Positions 13,000 through 26,039 of a DNA stretch of 64,000 bases are shown piece after piece. The translations under genes were made by a program, and so were the position numbers. Each line of letters starts with the position of its first letter. The first letter of the stretch is position 1. Below the pieces are notes generated by a model. That model had not been told where the DNA came from, ran no database searches, and worked only from the letters and a program-made list of their open reading frames with translations. Origin of the DNA: Hirsutella rhossiliensis (lineage: Eukaryota > Ascomycota > Sordariomycetes > Hypocreales > Ophiocordycipitaceae); contig NW_025408677.1 in NCBI RefSeq assembly GCF_020360975.1, positions 2,418,001-2,482,000 on the forward strand. Direction: 5' to 3'.

Positions 13000-15900
13000 T
13001 ACGGGTCCGCCTTAAACGAGGTCGTGGTAGTAGTATATAGGAAATTTACGCCGGCTACCGCGGGCTCCTCCCGCGAAATCGCGTCTCGGCGCGGGCCCTC
13101 TCGGGCCGTAGCCGCTACTATCCCGAGCGGCCGCGGCCTAGGCTCGCTAGCCCGGGCCTAGGGTTATAGGTAGTAGTCTCTCCGGGGCCCGACTCGCGGG
13201 CGCCTCTATTTACCCTAGCTCCGTATCTAGCCGCGTAGCCGCGGTTACGTCGGCTTATTAGTCCGTTAGTTAGTAGGGCAGGTAATATCCGGTTGCCGGG
13301 CCGGGCGCTAGTATAGGTCGCTCCTAGGTAGGGCCGGCTAATCGAAATTTAGTTAGCTAGCTCCTCTAATCGTAAATCGGTTCCCGTCTAGCTACGCGAC
13401 TTCCCGATTAAGGGCGCGGCGGCCTATATTTACCTTCTATCTCGTAGTTACTAATTACGCGCGCCCGGCTCGCGCCTATATATACCTGCCCTTCCCCCCT
13501 AGTTCTATACGTGCCTCCTCCTATCTCTTTATTATCTATCTCTTTCGTAGGCCTAACTACTACCTCGCCCGCCTTATTTCTATAACTCTAGGTCTCCTTA
13601 ATACTATATCTAGTTCGCTTATCGTCGCGTCGTAATATCTAACTAGGAAGCCGACTTAAGTAGTAGCGGCTTACCTCCTCTAAAACCCCCTCCTCGTAAG
13701 AAAGTCGCTATAGTAGCGGGATTAGAGCGCTCTATCCTATATTTTACGTATATCGGGCGTCTTACTAGTAAGCCTACCTATAAGTCCTTCGCCGGCTATT
13801 AGAACTAGTCTTATACGTATTAATCCTAGCTTTATCCTAGGTCGGTCTTACCCTTAGTGTTTTTACTAACTTTAATAGCTATAAAGGCTAAAGTATATAT
13901 TACTTACGCCGACTTTAACTAGTCTTATTATTAAGTAAGTAACCCCTTCCCGCTATAGTATTATCCGAGTTTAGTGCTAATCTAAGTTCTAGATTACCTT
14001 TAAAGGCGAGGAGGCCGCTAGTGCCCTCTACTAAGTATAGTCTAAGGTCGATAGCCCTTCCCTTATTAAGGGTTTAGTATAGGAGCGCCTTTATCGTACT
14101 ACTCTAGAAACTCGTATTCGCGCTAGTCGGAAGGCCCCTGCTACTAAGGGTAAGGGCGCATCGGGTAAGTCCGCCCTTAGTTCGGCTATAGTCGCTAAGA
14201 ATATACCTTTTACCCGGAAAAGCACCTAACTAAGGACTATAGCTGCCCTAGCTATAAGGCTAGCTAAGGGTGCTCTTACTTTAAGGTCTAATACTATAAC
14301 TATAAGGGAGAACACTTTATAACTAATAAGGTATAATACAGGTCTATAAGGAATAACTAATACCTAATAGCCTTAGCCCCTTACGCCTATAGGGCCCCAA
14401 AGCCCCTAGGCCCCTAGGCTAACTACGACCCTATTAGTATTATATAGCATAATACTAAGAGGCAGGAAACAACGAACCTATCGATCCTAGAGCAGGCCCT
14501 AGAAATAAGAGCGGACCTTATCTTATTGCAAGAGCCTTACCTCTATAAGATCGATAATAGCTATATCCTATATAGCATCCGGCCTATAATATTATAACCC
14601 CTATCCCTCTACCGACTTTCCTAAGCTCGATAGGAGACCTAGGGTTATAGCTTATAAGAGGAAGGAAGCCCGGATAGAAGCTAGCCCTAGCTTCGACCTC
14701 TTTTGCGATCCCGATATACAGGCTATAAGGGTAGAAGGCGCCGAGCCGTTTACCCTTATTAACCTATATAACGAAAAAGAGGCTAAAGGGGCCCTAGCCA
14801 GCCAAGGCCGGCAAGGGCCCCTTACGATAGAAAGGCTGCTACTAACAGCCCAGCTCCCACAGCAGCCCTTTCTACTAGCAGGGACTTTAACCTACACCAC
14901 CCCGGTGGAACCTGTCTACGGAATCCTCTAAGGCCCGTAAGGCAGAAGCCCTTATTAGCTGGCTCGACCGCTATAAGGCCTCCTTGCTAACGGACCTTAC
15001 GGTAGCTATAGAAGGCACCTACTAGAGGGAAGGCTTAAAAGGGACCTCGGTTATAGACCTTGCTTTCTATAGCCCCTTTAAGCAACTAACCTAGGCTAAC
15101 TTCCGCTTCTTAGAGGCTACGGGCTCAGACTATAAGCCTATAGCCTTCGAAGCTAGCTTAAGGGGCCCTAATAGGCCCCTATTAGCTAGGCCTGCTACCT
15201 ATAACTATAGGAAAGCAGACTAGAAGGCCTTCTCGGAACACCTAGCTAAGAAGGAACAGGACCTCCTTATAGCTATAGAGAGGGCTATAAAACGAGACGA
15301 CTTAGAGGGGATAGCCTCCCTTTTAATAAGAACCCTTATAGAGGCCTCTAACGCAGCGATACCGAAAAAGAGGCCCTATAAGGGATCTAAACCCTGGTGG
15401 ACCGACGAGCTAACCTCCCTTCGGAAAGCCCTAAGCCTAGCCCAACGGGCTTATAGGCTAGCCCAGGACGAGGAGAACCAGAAGAGCTTTATAGAGGCCC
15501 GAAATAGCTTTAAGTACGCTATTAGGGCTGCTAAAAAGCAATACTAGGAGAGCTTCCTAGCAGAAGCAGTAGAAAGGACGTCTTTACGGCCTTTTCCTAT
15601 ACTAAGGCTAAAGGTAACCCTACCCTTCCGAGTATCTCGTATATAAAAGAAGGGATAGAGGTAAAGCTAATACCTTTACGGAAAAATGCGAGGCCTTCCT
15701 AACGACCCTTTTCCGACCCCGGACCCTAGCCCTAGCCCCCCTAGCCCCCCCTAGAGCCTAGAAAAAGAAGAGCCCCCGGGCCCTATAGGCAGTAAGGGCA
15801 CGGCTAAGTAGGACTGGCAAGAGCTAAAGGACCCCGAGATTAGAAGGGCTATTATTAGCTCTTCTAATAAGAAAGCCCCCGGCCCGGACTCCCTTAGCTT

Positions 15901-18356
15901 CCTTCCTATCTAACACGCGTATAAGGTTATTCCCACGGTCTTTAATAGGGCCTATAAAGCCCTATTTAACTAAGGATACCACCCTAAGGCGTGGAAGGAA
16001 GCTATAGGAATTATACTCCTAAGTAAAATAAGCTAAACTATACTATCCCTAAAGCCTATAGGGTTATAAGTCTACTTAACTGCTTAAAAGGTCCTCGAAA
16101 AGCTATACGCTACCTAGCTAAGCTACTTAGCTAATATAGCCGGGCTTCTAAACCCTACGTAGCTAGGGGGACGAAAATAACGGTTAGCTATTAACACGGC
16201 CTTCCTCCTTCTATACCACGTTTAAAAGAAGCAGGAGTCTAATAAGAAGGCTATTACTAGCACCCTCTTATTAGATATAAAGGCGCCTTCGACTTCGTAT
16301 CGAAGGAATAGCTTATAAGGGTCCTAAGGAATTAAACCTCCTAAGGCCCTTATAAGCTAGGTAGACCACTTCCTTACCGAAAGGAAGATCCAGCTAGCCT
16401 TCGAAGGGCAAACCCAGCCCTAACGGACCTAGTAATAGGGGTACCTAAGGGTCCCCTATTAGCCCCATACTATTCCTCTTATACGTAAGGGGATACTAGC
16501 GGCTAAGGGTACTAGCTATCCTATATAGACGATTTTAGCATCTCTATAACGTCGACCTCGGCTAAGAAGAACGTCCGGCAGCTAGAAGCTATAGCTGCTA
16601 ACCTATTTAAACAAGCTAAGGACCAAGGGGTCTGTTTCGACCGCTCTAAGACGGAACTTATCTACTTTAGTAGGCAAAGGCAGCCTATTTTAGAGGGTAT
16701 AAAGGTAGGAGGCCTATTTTTCGAAGCGAAGCCCTTAGTACGGTAGCTAGGGGTCTTCTTTAACTCTAAGCTCTTATTTAAATAACATATCGAAAAGAAG
16801 GTAGCCTCCGCATAAGCTGCCTTCGAAGGGCTATCCCGCCTAGTCTCTATGCAAAGAGGCCTATCGTTTAGAGCTTCGAGGCAGCTCTACCAGGCCTGCG
16901 TGACCTCGATAGCAGACTACGGGGCCCAGCTTTAGTATAGGGGGCCTAAGACCCCTAAGAGCCTAATAAAGCCTTTCTAAAGGCTTTTTTAGAACTAGGC
17001 CCTTCTAAAAGTCCTAGGGGCCTTTAAAGGATCCCCTATTAGGGCCCTAGAAGCCGAAGCAGCCCTCCTACTACTAGAGGTACGGTTTAAAAAGGCATGC
17101 CTCTCCTATGCCCTTCGAACCCTATACCTCCTACCGAATCACCCTATAAGGCAGGCTTATAACCTAGCCGTACGGGACGACCTCGCCGACTCGGGCTCCG
17201 ACCTAGGAGCCCTAAGCTATATTAGGCCCTATACGCAACTCTTCCGCCTCCTTAAATAGAGACCAACGCCTGCTCCTTCTACGAGATAGGCCTAGAAAAT
17301 AGGCCTAGTAAGGCGTACTACGAGAACCTAGGGCCCTCTATCGAAGTAGCCGACGCAGAGCTATTCGCGATACTAAGGGTCCTAGAGGACCTAGCTAAGA
17401 GGCCTCGGCCTCTAAGGTCTAGCCCCCTTAACCCCCCTATAAAGGCTTATATCTTTATAGATAGCTAAGCCGCTATACGAAAGGTTAAGGGCTACTCGGA
17501 CCTCGCTATACGTATTAGAAGGCTCTTAACCAGCCTAGAGGCCTTCTATAATATACGGCTACACTGGTGCCCTAGCCACCTAGGGATCTTCGGTAACGAG
17601 CTAGCCGACTAGCTAGCTAAGAGAGGCCTAGGGGCCCCTACGCAAGGGACCCCTATAGTCTCTATTAGCTACTTACGAAGAAAGGTCCGACAAGCGGCTA
17701 AGGACTACTAGAAGGGCCTCTGGGCTGCCGAGGCAGCTAAAGGCCCTAAGGCTAAAGGCTTAGGCAAGCACTATACGTCTATTCGAAAGACCCCGCTTAG
17801 CCTTTAGGAAAAGGACCTTATAGGAAGGCCTAGGCCGACCCTTTCGGCCTACTACTAACTTCTCCTCGGGGCCGGCTTCCTATTATCCTTCTTAAAGAGG
17901 GTTAATAAGGTAGGCCGAGACGACTGCCGCTGCGGCTAAGGAAGGCACACGGCTAGGCACCTTATCCTAAGGTGCCCGAACTATAGGAGGGAAAGAGAGG
18001 TCCTTTACCGGGCCTCGAAGGGACGGAAGAAGGCCCTTAGCCTACCTCTTCTCTATAGCACTAAGGAAGGAAGGGAAGCCCTTCTAACCTTCTTAGCTAA
18101 AACAGAGATAGGAACGGCTAAGTGGCTCGAAAAAGAGTAACCTAGGGGCCCTTAGGCCCTTAGGGGGGAAAAACACCGCGTAGGAGGAACTAGATTAACC
18201 TTTCCTTTTTCTTTCCCTTTATAGCTACCCTTTCCCAATTAGGTATAAAGCCCCGGGCTCTATAGCTAGCTAGGACTGCTAATAGGGGCCTAGGCCCCTA
18301 TTAGCCTCGCCATGGCCCTAGAGGCTGTATGCGAGTAATAATAAAAAAAAAAAAAG
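13000..18356 (+). mobile_element. LINE family A relic, copy A2
   Basis: This copy has a GC-rich, CpG-rich leader (about 13,020-13,480), an ORF1-like relic (about 13,850-14,280, basic, not recognised), and ORF2. ORF2 shows the GDFNLHHP endonuclease motif near 14,878, a long endonuclease-to-RT stretch, the LDIK motif near 16,265, RNase H and the CxC..H..C knuckle near 17,925-17,990, then the A-tail at 18,340-18,353. About 230 bp are missing at 17,256 compared with A1 and A3, removing the start of RNase H. Large parts (14,870-17,000) keep CA and TG and so escaped most RIP. Many homopolymers are one base shorter than in A1 or A3. Confidence 0.88.
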
Positions 18357-21300
18357 ATATCGACGGCGACGACTATACTTATTAGGGTCGGTAGCCTAGA
18401 GGAGGCTAATAGGCTCTACGACCTAGGCCTAGTCCTCGAAGTATAGATCTTCTAATACGAACCTTATAATAAGTCGGTCCGACTATAGAGGTACTATAAT
18501 TACTATAGATATAGCTATATTATTAGGCGATATATATCGATATAACTCTATAGCTAATACGGGAGTATAGTATATAATAGAGGCGAGGACGAATATAGGG
18601 CTAAGAAGGGCGAAATCCCTTATAACTATATCTTATACTAAGGAGACTACCTATCGTAGACCTAGACCTACCCCGTAGCGAATAAAGCCTAAGAAAAGGC
18701 GAGGGAAAACTACCCGCGATAACCCTAACGGTTTACGAATACCTAGATATACGCCGAGTAACGGGTGCTCCCTACTATCGAAACCTAGGGCTTTCCTAAA
18801 TCGACCGTAGTCCGGAAGCGGGGACTAGGTAGACCGCGCTAGGATAAGAGGTCGAGCTTAAGATACCCGCCGGCTAGTAGGGCTAGGGAGGCTAAACCGA
18901 GTACGAACGATATTCGTAGGTATAGTAGATAGAGAAGCGCTAGGAAATAGAGCGCCTCCCTCCCTATATAGACGACCCCTTTTACCCTAACCCTACCTAT
19001 ATATAACTAAAAGTACTATTCTAGAATATATAAAAGAAATACGAGCTAGCTCGGTTAGCGCTTTACTACTAGGCCGGCTTTAACTTAATAGTATTATAGG
19101 AAGTAGAAGCTATACTAAGAGGCGGCCCCTAGAGCGGCGCCCTATAGCTTAGTCTATAGGGAGGGGAGGTACGCGCTATATATATATAAAAGGCTTAGGC
19201 TAGGGACTTAGTCGCCCTAGTCCGGACTAGACTAGAGCGAGGTAATTTTCGGGGATAGCACTAGACTATAGGCGATTTACTTACTACCGGGGGCCGCGAG
19301 GGTAAGAGCGCTACGCGACCTAAGCGTAATCGAACTAGAGTACCCTATAGTAATAGTAAGGGACTTTAATATCTATTACCCGCTCTAGGACGGATATAAT
19401 AGAACCTCGGATAGCGCGATATAACTTATATAGGAGGCGATAAGGCTACGACTTAAACTCGCTACCCTAAGGGGTATATAAGATTCTTCTATAGCTAAAA
19501 GGATAGTACTATCGACCTAGCTTAAGCAACGCTAGAGACTAGAATATAGTATACTAGGCCCGACCTAGACCTAACCGGGTTAAACTATATCCCTTAAACT
19601 ATTATACTATAGGTCGATACCTAGGCCTAGGTACCTAAACCGGCCGTAAGGTAGAAAGAAGCGAAAGTAAAGCTAGTTAAAGCTAAGACTACGTCCCGGC
19701 TAGGACTATACTAGCTAATACTCTAGACGCCTAAGGATATCGATAAGGACCTAGACTACGTCTTCGCTACTTTAGCGTAGATCGCGATAGCTATAGTTCC
19801 GCGTTAAGGGCGAGTATTACCTAAGGGCAACGTATAGTTTACCTTAGAGGTAGGGAAGGCGATAAGGGAGGCTAAGAGGGCAAGGAGGAAGTATAGGCGG
19901 GAAAGGAACGAGGCGAACTAGGAAGACCTATACGAGGCGTCTATAGCTTAGAAGCGGACCGTTCGTAAGGCGAGGAGGGCCTACTAGCGCGAGTTCTTAG
20001 AGGAATTTAGCGCCGATAATACTAAGCTCTAGAACGTAGAGAGGTAAGTAAGACTCTATAGTAGGCTACTACCGGAACCGACCTATATCCTACCGCTAAT
20101 TAAAGAAGGTAAGGACTAACTAACGGAAACCTTTAAAAGGAAGGCCTAGCTACTAGCCGCTAAGTTCTTCCTACTAGAGGCCGGCACGACCTAAGGGCTA
20201 CCCCGGCCTATAGCCGAGGCGACCCTTATAGTTAACTAATAGATCCGGCTAGCCGACGTCGTAGGGGCGCTAGGTAAGATAGTAAGCTAGAAAGCGGCGG
20301 GTCTAGATAGCGTTTAGGGTTTATTAAGAAGTGCGGCCTAGCCCTAGTCTAGCGACTAGCTACGATCTTTAACGCCTATACCCGACTCTTATATTTCCTA
20401 GGTCGGTTCTATAGCGCGAATATAGTAGTTATCCGGAAGCTAGGTAAGAGGCTAGACGCCTACCGTATAGTAGGGGGTTAGAGACTAATCTCCCTCCTAC
20501 CTATAGTAGGAAAAGTACTTAAGTAGATACTAGCTTAGAGGATCGCGGGAGTAGCGGAGGCGAACGGCATCCTACTAGACGGATAAATAAGGAATAGGAG
20601 GGAACGCTCTATAAAGGCGGCGATCCTACTAATAACGGAACTAATACGCGCGACGTAGGCCTAGAAGGGCATCGTATTATTCCTATAGCTAGATATTAAG
20701 GGCGTATTCGATATAGTTAACTATAATAAGCTTATAAGGGAACTAAAGCTTAAGGGATACCTTAGGTAGCTTACGAGCTTAATATAGAGCTTTATAAGCG
20801 ATAGGATATCGACCCTTTATTTCGATAGGAGGACCTTAGAGCTAACTTAAGTGCTAACGGGAGTCCCCTAGGGCTCCCCCCTATCCCCGATCCTATTTCT
20901 ATACTATATAACCCCCCTATACGAAAGGCTTAGTATAATATATAGTATTTATACTATCGGCTTTGCCGATAATATAAATATAGTTAGTATCGGACCTAAT
21001 AAGGCTACTATAGTAGCACGCTTAGAGGAAGCTTAGAGGGTATACGCGGAATAGGCGACTAAGTTCGCGGTTACTTTTAAACCGTCGAAGAGCGAATTAA
21101 TATACTTTATATAAAGGAGATAAGCGATAATAACGCCGGTACGCCTTAAGGCCGACGTAGTAACCCCGGTCTAAGAGGCCCGCCTACTAGGGGTTTAGGT
21201 ATACCGGAAACTATACTAGAAGGCGCACCTAAAATAACTCTAAGTAAAGTTAAAGCGCTAGACTATAGCCTTAACTAGGCTCGCGGCGTCTACGTAGGGC

Positions 21301-22430
21301 TATACCCTACTATGCGCTAGGAAGTCTATAGTAAGGTAATCCGGTCCCTAATCTCCTACGCTATAGTTATATTTTATAAGATAACGCCTATAAGAGGAAA
21401 CTACGTAGAATTACGCGGACCTTACCCGGGACTAGTTAGCCTACCTTTAGGTAGTAATAGGTACCTACCGCGCGACCCTAGTCTACTAAGTCGAAGCGGA
21501 GGTATAGGTGCCCCTAATCGACCTCTACCTAAACTAAAGAATAACGGATACCCTTTAGAGGCTAGAAGACTTAGGGCTCCTAGGCTAAATCTAACGCGCG
21601 TTTAACGCGGTCGCGGGTATACTTAAAAGGAGGCGATACTAGAGAGAGGGTAGACCCCCGGCGGCACTACCTCCGGGCAGACCCCCCCTTACGGAGGAGA
21701 TAAGGGGGGTCTAGAGCTAGATAGGAATAGACGACCTCCCGGATAAAGCTAAGTCGCTCGAAAGGCTAAACGAGGAATAGGCCGCTTAATAGAACGCTAA
21801 GGAAGACGCGATCCGATAATACTAAACTACCCTCTACCCCGCTAACTTCCCGCCTTAGTTCGATAAGGTAATAACGCTAGACTATTACGAGGGCCTCCCT
21901 AAGTATATTAGTACGGCAATTACCTAGATATATATAAGAAAGATCGGGCTTAATAACTTCCTCTTTAACTAATAGGTCCTTAGCGTAGTTTCGCTAATAT
22001 ATACTTACGGATAAAGATAGGATACTATCTACTATATAATAATCGACTATCTACTAATAGTAGAGGCGAGGGAGTCCCTCTTAATACGGGCCTAGGACGT
22101 AGGTAACGTAAGAGCGGGCCTCTAAGGAAAAGGACTACGGCGCCGCTAGCGTAATAGTTCCTCCGCTTAGGCAGGCTCCGCTAGTTCGACCTAGCTCGGA
22201 GGCTATACGTAGATATACCGGATAATAGAACTAGGGCCGCGCTAGGGATAGAGCGGCCCCGACTAGGACTACCCTAGCTAACTACCTCCTTACTAAGGCG
22301 ACCTAGAAAGGAGAGGACTTACGATTATAAGACTATAGCTTCGACCGAACTAGACCTAGACTAAGCATAAACCTCGCCGATTAAACTATAGACCGAATAG
22401 AACTAATATAACCTAACTAAACTAACCTTA
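18357..22430 (+). mobile_element. LINE family B relic, copy II
   Basis: Nearly base-for-base repeat of 5291-9350: same endonuclease, reverse transcriptase and C-terminal motifs, and the same stop codons at RIP-type positions. Differences are mostly one-base changes in homopolymer length, plus a scatter of CG/TA and CA/TA differences (for example CTAG here against CCGG near 7376 and 7495 in copy I, and a kept CA at about 19,259 that is TA in copy I). It is part of the 13-kb tandem duplication. Confidence 0.82.
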
Positions 22431-22479
22431 ATAGTTATAGAATAAGACCTATTACCGAAAGACCGTAACCGAATAAGAC

Positions 22480-25400
22480 CCGACCTAGAACCGAACTAAG
22501 ATAGAGCCGATAACTAGCCCCCCTTAAACTACGACCTTAGCCTAGCTCGTCGGTAGTAACGTCCGCCTTATTATCGCGGCGGGAATAATAAGACCCCCCT
22601 AAGGTAGTACGCGGAGTATAGGAGGGAGTAACCTAAGGCTTACGAGGAGTATAGGGACTACTACCGCTATAAGAACCCTAACGATAACCGAATAGACCTA
22701 ACCCTAAACCCGAACCGGAGCTAGCTTAGACGGCTAGCTTACGAGATAGAGTAATAACCGGGGTCTTTACTAGGGCAGGACCTATACCGGCGGCGGTATA
22801 GAGGCGTTCGCTATAGCCTATACTATAACTATAGATCTAATCGAGGTTAAGACTAGTAATAATCTTAGCCGGGACTAAACCGCGATAGCTATAAAGACGC
22901 TACTAGACGAAGTCGGGAGCGTTAGTAAGATCGGTAGGCGACGTAAGATAGGGACGCTTTAGGGCGGGCTCGGCGCTAGGAGAACTACCGGGCTATAGCT
23001 CGGCGTTAGAGGGAGACGCGGTTAGCTCCTAAGCCGGCTCCGTAACGGCCGCGGGTATAGATACCTTAGCCTTAGCCTTAGATAGGGCCTTAGACGCGGC
23101 TACCGCCTTACCCTTACCCTTCCCTTATTAATAGGATTAGGCTAGAATAGGCTTAGTAAGACTAGTAAGATTAAAGCCGCTATCCTCTACGTTAGGCTAT
23201 TACTAATAATAGGATAGAAATAGTTAGCGAGATCTTTAACCGCCGTAAGAGTCTTCTAGGCGACTAAGAGCGACTTAGGCCCGACCTAGGCTAAGGTCTT
23301 AATAGCGTCGCTAAACTTACCTAGGTACTTCTCTAGGGACTTATATATATAGTAGGTATCGTCTATAAAACGGGTAAAGGCTAACGCGAGCGTCTCTATA
23401 CCTAATAGGCTGCCGGTAAGTCCGGGGGTTATAGCTAAAGGAAAGGTATTTATAGCACTACGTGCGTATAGTATATTCCTTATAGGCCTCGACTTAAAGC
23501 TATAGGCCTGCTATATAGAGGCCTTTTTTCCGGTATTCGGCCCCTATAGCCTCCGACGGGACTACGAAGATAACGGACCCTGCCTTTTATATTAGGCCTA
23601 GGGTGCCTAGCTACCTAAGCTGCCCTACGATATCGATCCCGCTAAAGGTCTTAGCCTCTATAGCGAAGATATCGAGGATAGGGGTTTCTAGGAGGTTAGG
23701 GACGCTCCGGGCTACTAGCTTAGTCTAGCTAGTAGAGAGGTCGGCCGATTTAATAGGCAGTCCCTTAAGGTATAGGGACTACTTATTCTACTACTTTAGA
23801 AGTTTCTTTACTATATAAGGGGCTTTTATCGTTATAACTATATTACCTCTATTCGAAGTCGATAGAGCTAATATAGCTAGTTCCCATAGCCTTATTAAGC
23901 TCGTTATGAAGAGTAATAGGGCTAATAGTCGGCGTTAGCGATCCCTTCTTTAGCTTTAGGATAAGCTAGAAGTCTTCTTTATATTCCTCTTAGCCGGGCC
24001 CTAGCCGGGGCCTTAGCCGGGCCTTAGCTAGGCCTTAGCCGGGGCCTTAGGCGCCTTCTTTACGGCGACCTTAGCCTACGAGCTAGCTTTAAGATTTCCT
24101 TTTATAGCCTTAGGCTGCTAGGTAGCCTTAGGCTGGTGCGGGGCTGTTATAAGGGCTGTTAGCGGTCTAGGGTCCCTATAGCTACCTTTTCGAGCCCTTC
24201 TATAAGGGTCTTATAAAAGGGTTCGATTTTTAGGCTTCCTAAGGGCCTATAGGGCCTATTAAAGGAAGCCCTAGGCCCGGTCCCTTAGCAAGGGGTACTA
24301 GGCTAGGGCTAGGCTATTATTACTATAGGCGTTAGAGTATAAGCCGGGTAAGCGTAGGGCTAATAGGGCTACTAAGAGCAGCCCTCTTTCGTCCCTTTAC
24401 TTACTTAAGGGGCTAGTTTAGCTAGAAGTAGCTAGCCTAAAGCAGGGGTAGGCTAGGCCTAAAGATACTAATCTTAGGCCCGCTAGGCCCGCTAGGCTAG
24501 ATCGGGCTAGTAGCCTAGGTAGGTACTAGGCTTATTTCGTTATCTTTTATCTCGATATCCTCTTAGCCTTAGTCTTAGTCTTAGGCTTTAGGCTTCCCTT
24601 CTAGGGTTCTTAGAGGGCGTTAGCCTTCTAAGGCTTCTTCTAAGCGGGCCCTAGCCTCTAGGGTACTTATTTCGTCCCCTATATTAAAGGGGTTAAGGGG
24701 GCCTACTTAGGGCCTAGGCCGGGGTCCTAGGTCGGGTCCGGGCTTAGTTACGTTTACGGGGGGTATATATTAGTTAGCGAGGGCGGGGAAGGGTTTTCTA
24801 CCTATATAGGGGAAAACCTAGCCTAGCTCTATATAGGGGAAAACCTAGCCTAGCTCGCTATCTTCGGTAGTATATTACGCACCCGCTAGTAGCTACGCGA
24901 GGCTATACTTAAGGGGGCGTAATACGCTATTCGCGAGGGTTCTAGGCATATACTTTTTTCGTATTTTAGGCTTAGTTTCGAAAAGTTAGCTAAAAAGACG
25001 TAATAATATAGGAATTAGCTAGGGCTTTAAGCGCCTTTGCTAGGGCCTTAGGCGCCTTCTTTACGGCGACCTTAGCCTATAAGCTAGCTTTAAGATTTCC
25101 TTTCGTAGCCTTAGGCTACTAAGCGGCCTTAGGCTGGTACGGGGGCTATTATAGGGGCTATTAGCGGTCTATGGTCCCTATAGCTGCCTTTCGAGCCCTT
25201 TATAAGGGTCTTATAAAAGGTTCGATTTTAAGCTTCCTTAAGGGCCTAGAGGGCCTATTAAAGGAAGCCCTAGGCCCGGTCCCTTAGGAAGGGGTGCTAG
25301 GCTAGGGCTAGGGCTACTATTACTATAGGCGTTAAAGTATAAGCTAGGTAGGCGTAGGGCTAATAGGGCTATTAGAGTAGCCTTCTTTCGTCCCTTTACT

Positions 25401-26020
25401 TACTTAAGGGGCTGGTTTAGCTAGAAGTAGGTAGCCTAAGGCAGGGATAAGCTAGGCCTAAAGATACTAATCTTAGGTCCGCTAGGCCCGCTAGGCTAGA
25501 TCGGGCTAGTAGCCTAGGTAGGTACTAAGCTTATTTTATTATCTTCTATCTTAATATCCTCTTAGCCTTAGTTTTAGTCTTAGGCTTTAAGCTTCCTTCT
25601 AGGGTCCTTAAAGGGCGTTAGCCTTTAAGGCTTCTTTAAGCGGCCTAGCCTCTAGGGTACTTATTTCGTCCCTTATATTAAAGGGGGTCGAAGGAGCCTA
25701 CCTAGGGCCTAGGCCGGGGTCCTAGGTTAGGTCCGGGCTTAGTTATATTTATAGGGGGTATATATTAGTTAGCGAGGGCAGGGAAGGGTTTTCTACCCTT
25801 ATAAGGGAAAACCTAGCCTAGCTCGCTATCTTTAGTAGTATATTACGTACCCGCTAGTAGCTACGAGGCTATACTTAAGGGCGTAATATACTATTTATAA
25901 GGGTTCTAAGCGTATACTTTTTATATTTTAGGCTTAGTTTCGAAAAGTTAGCTAAAGGATATAATAATTATTATTAAGATTACGCTAGGGACCTAGCTAG
26001 AGGTATCTAGAACTTTAATA
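22480..26020 (-). mobile_element. Minus-strand ORF1-like relic (element C), copy II
   Basis: Second copy of the relic at 9400-12,900, again including the internal tandem duplication (CCTTAGGCGCCTTC units near 24,045 and 25,046) and the Ala/Pro/Lys-coding repeat near 23,990-24,060. Runs of G are often shorter here than in copy I (GCCGGGCC against GCCGGGGCC). No complete product is possible. At its junction with the next A element it lacks about 18 bp present in copy I near 12,985. Confidence 0.5.
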
Positions 26021-26039
26021 TTAAATAGGAGGAAAAACT

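Noticed and set aside
13500..14270. pogo/Tc1-type transposase or helix-turn-helix in the ORF1 relic of A
   Set aside because: Basic composition only; position before ORF2 in all A copies favours ORF1 of the LINE.
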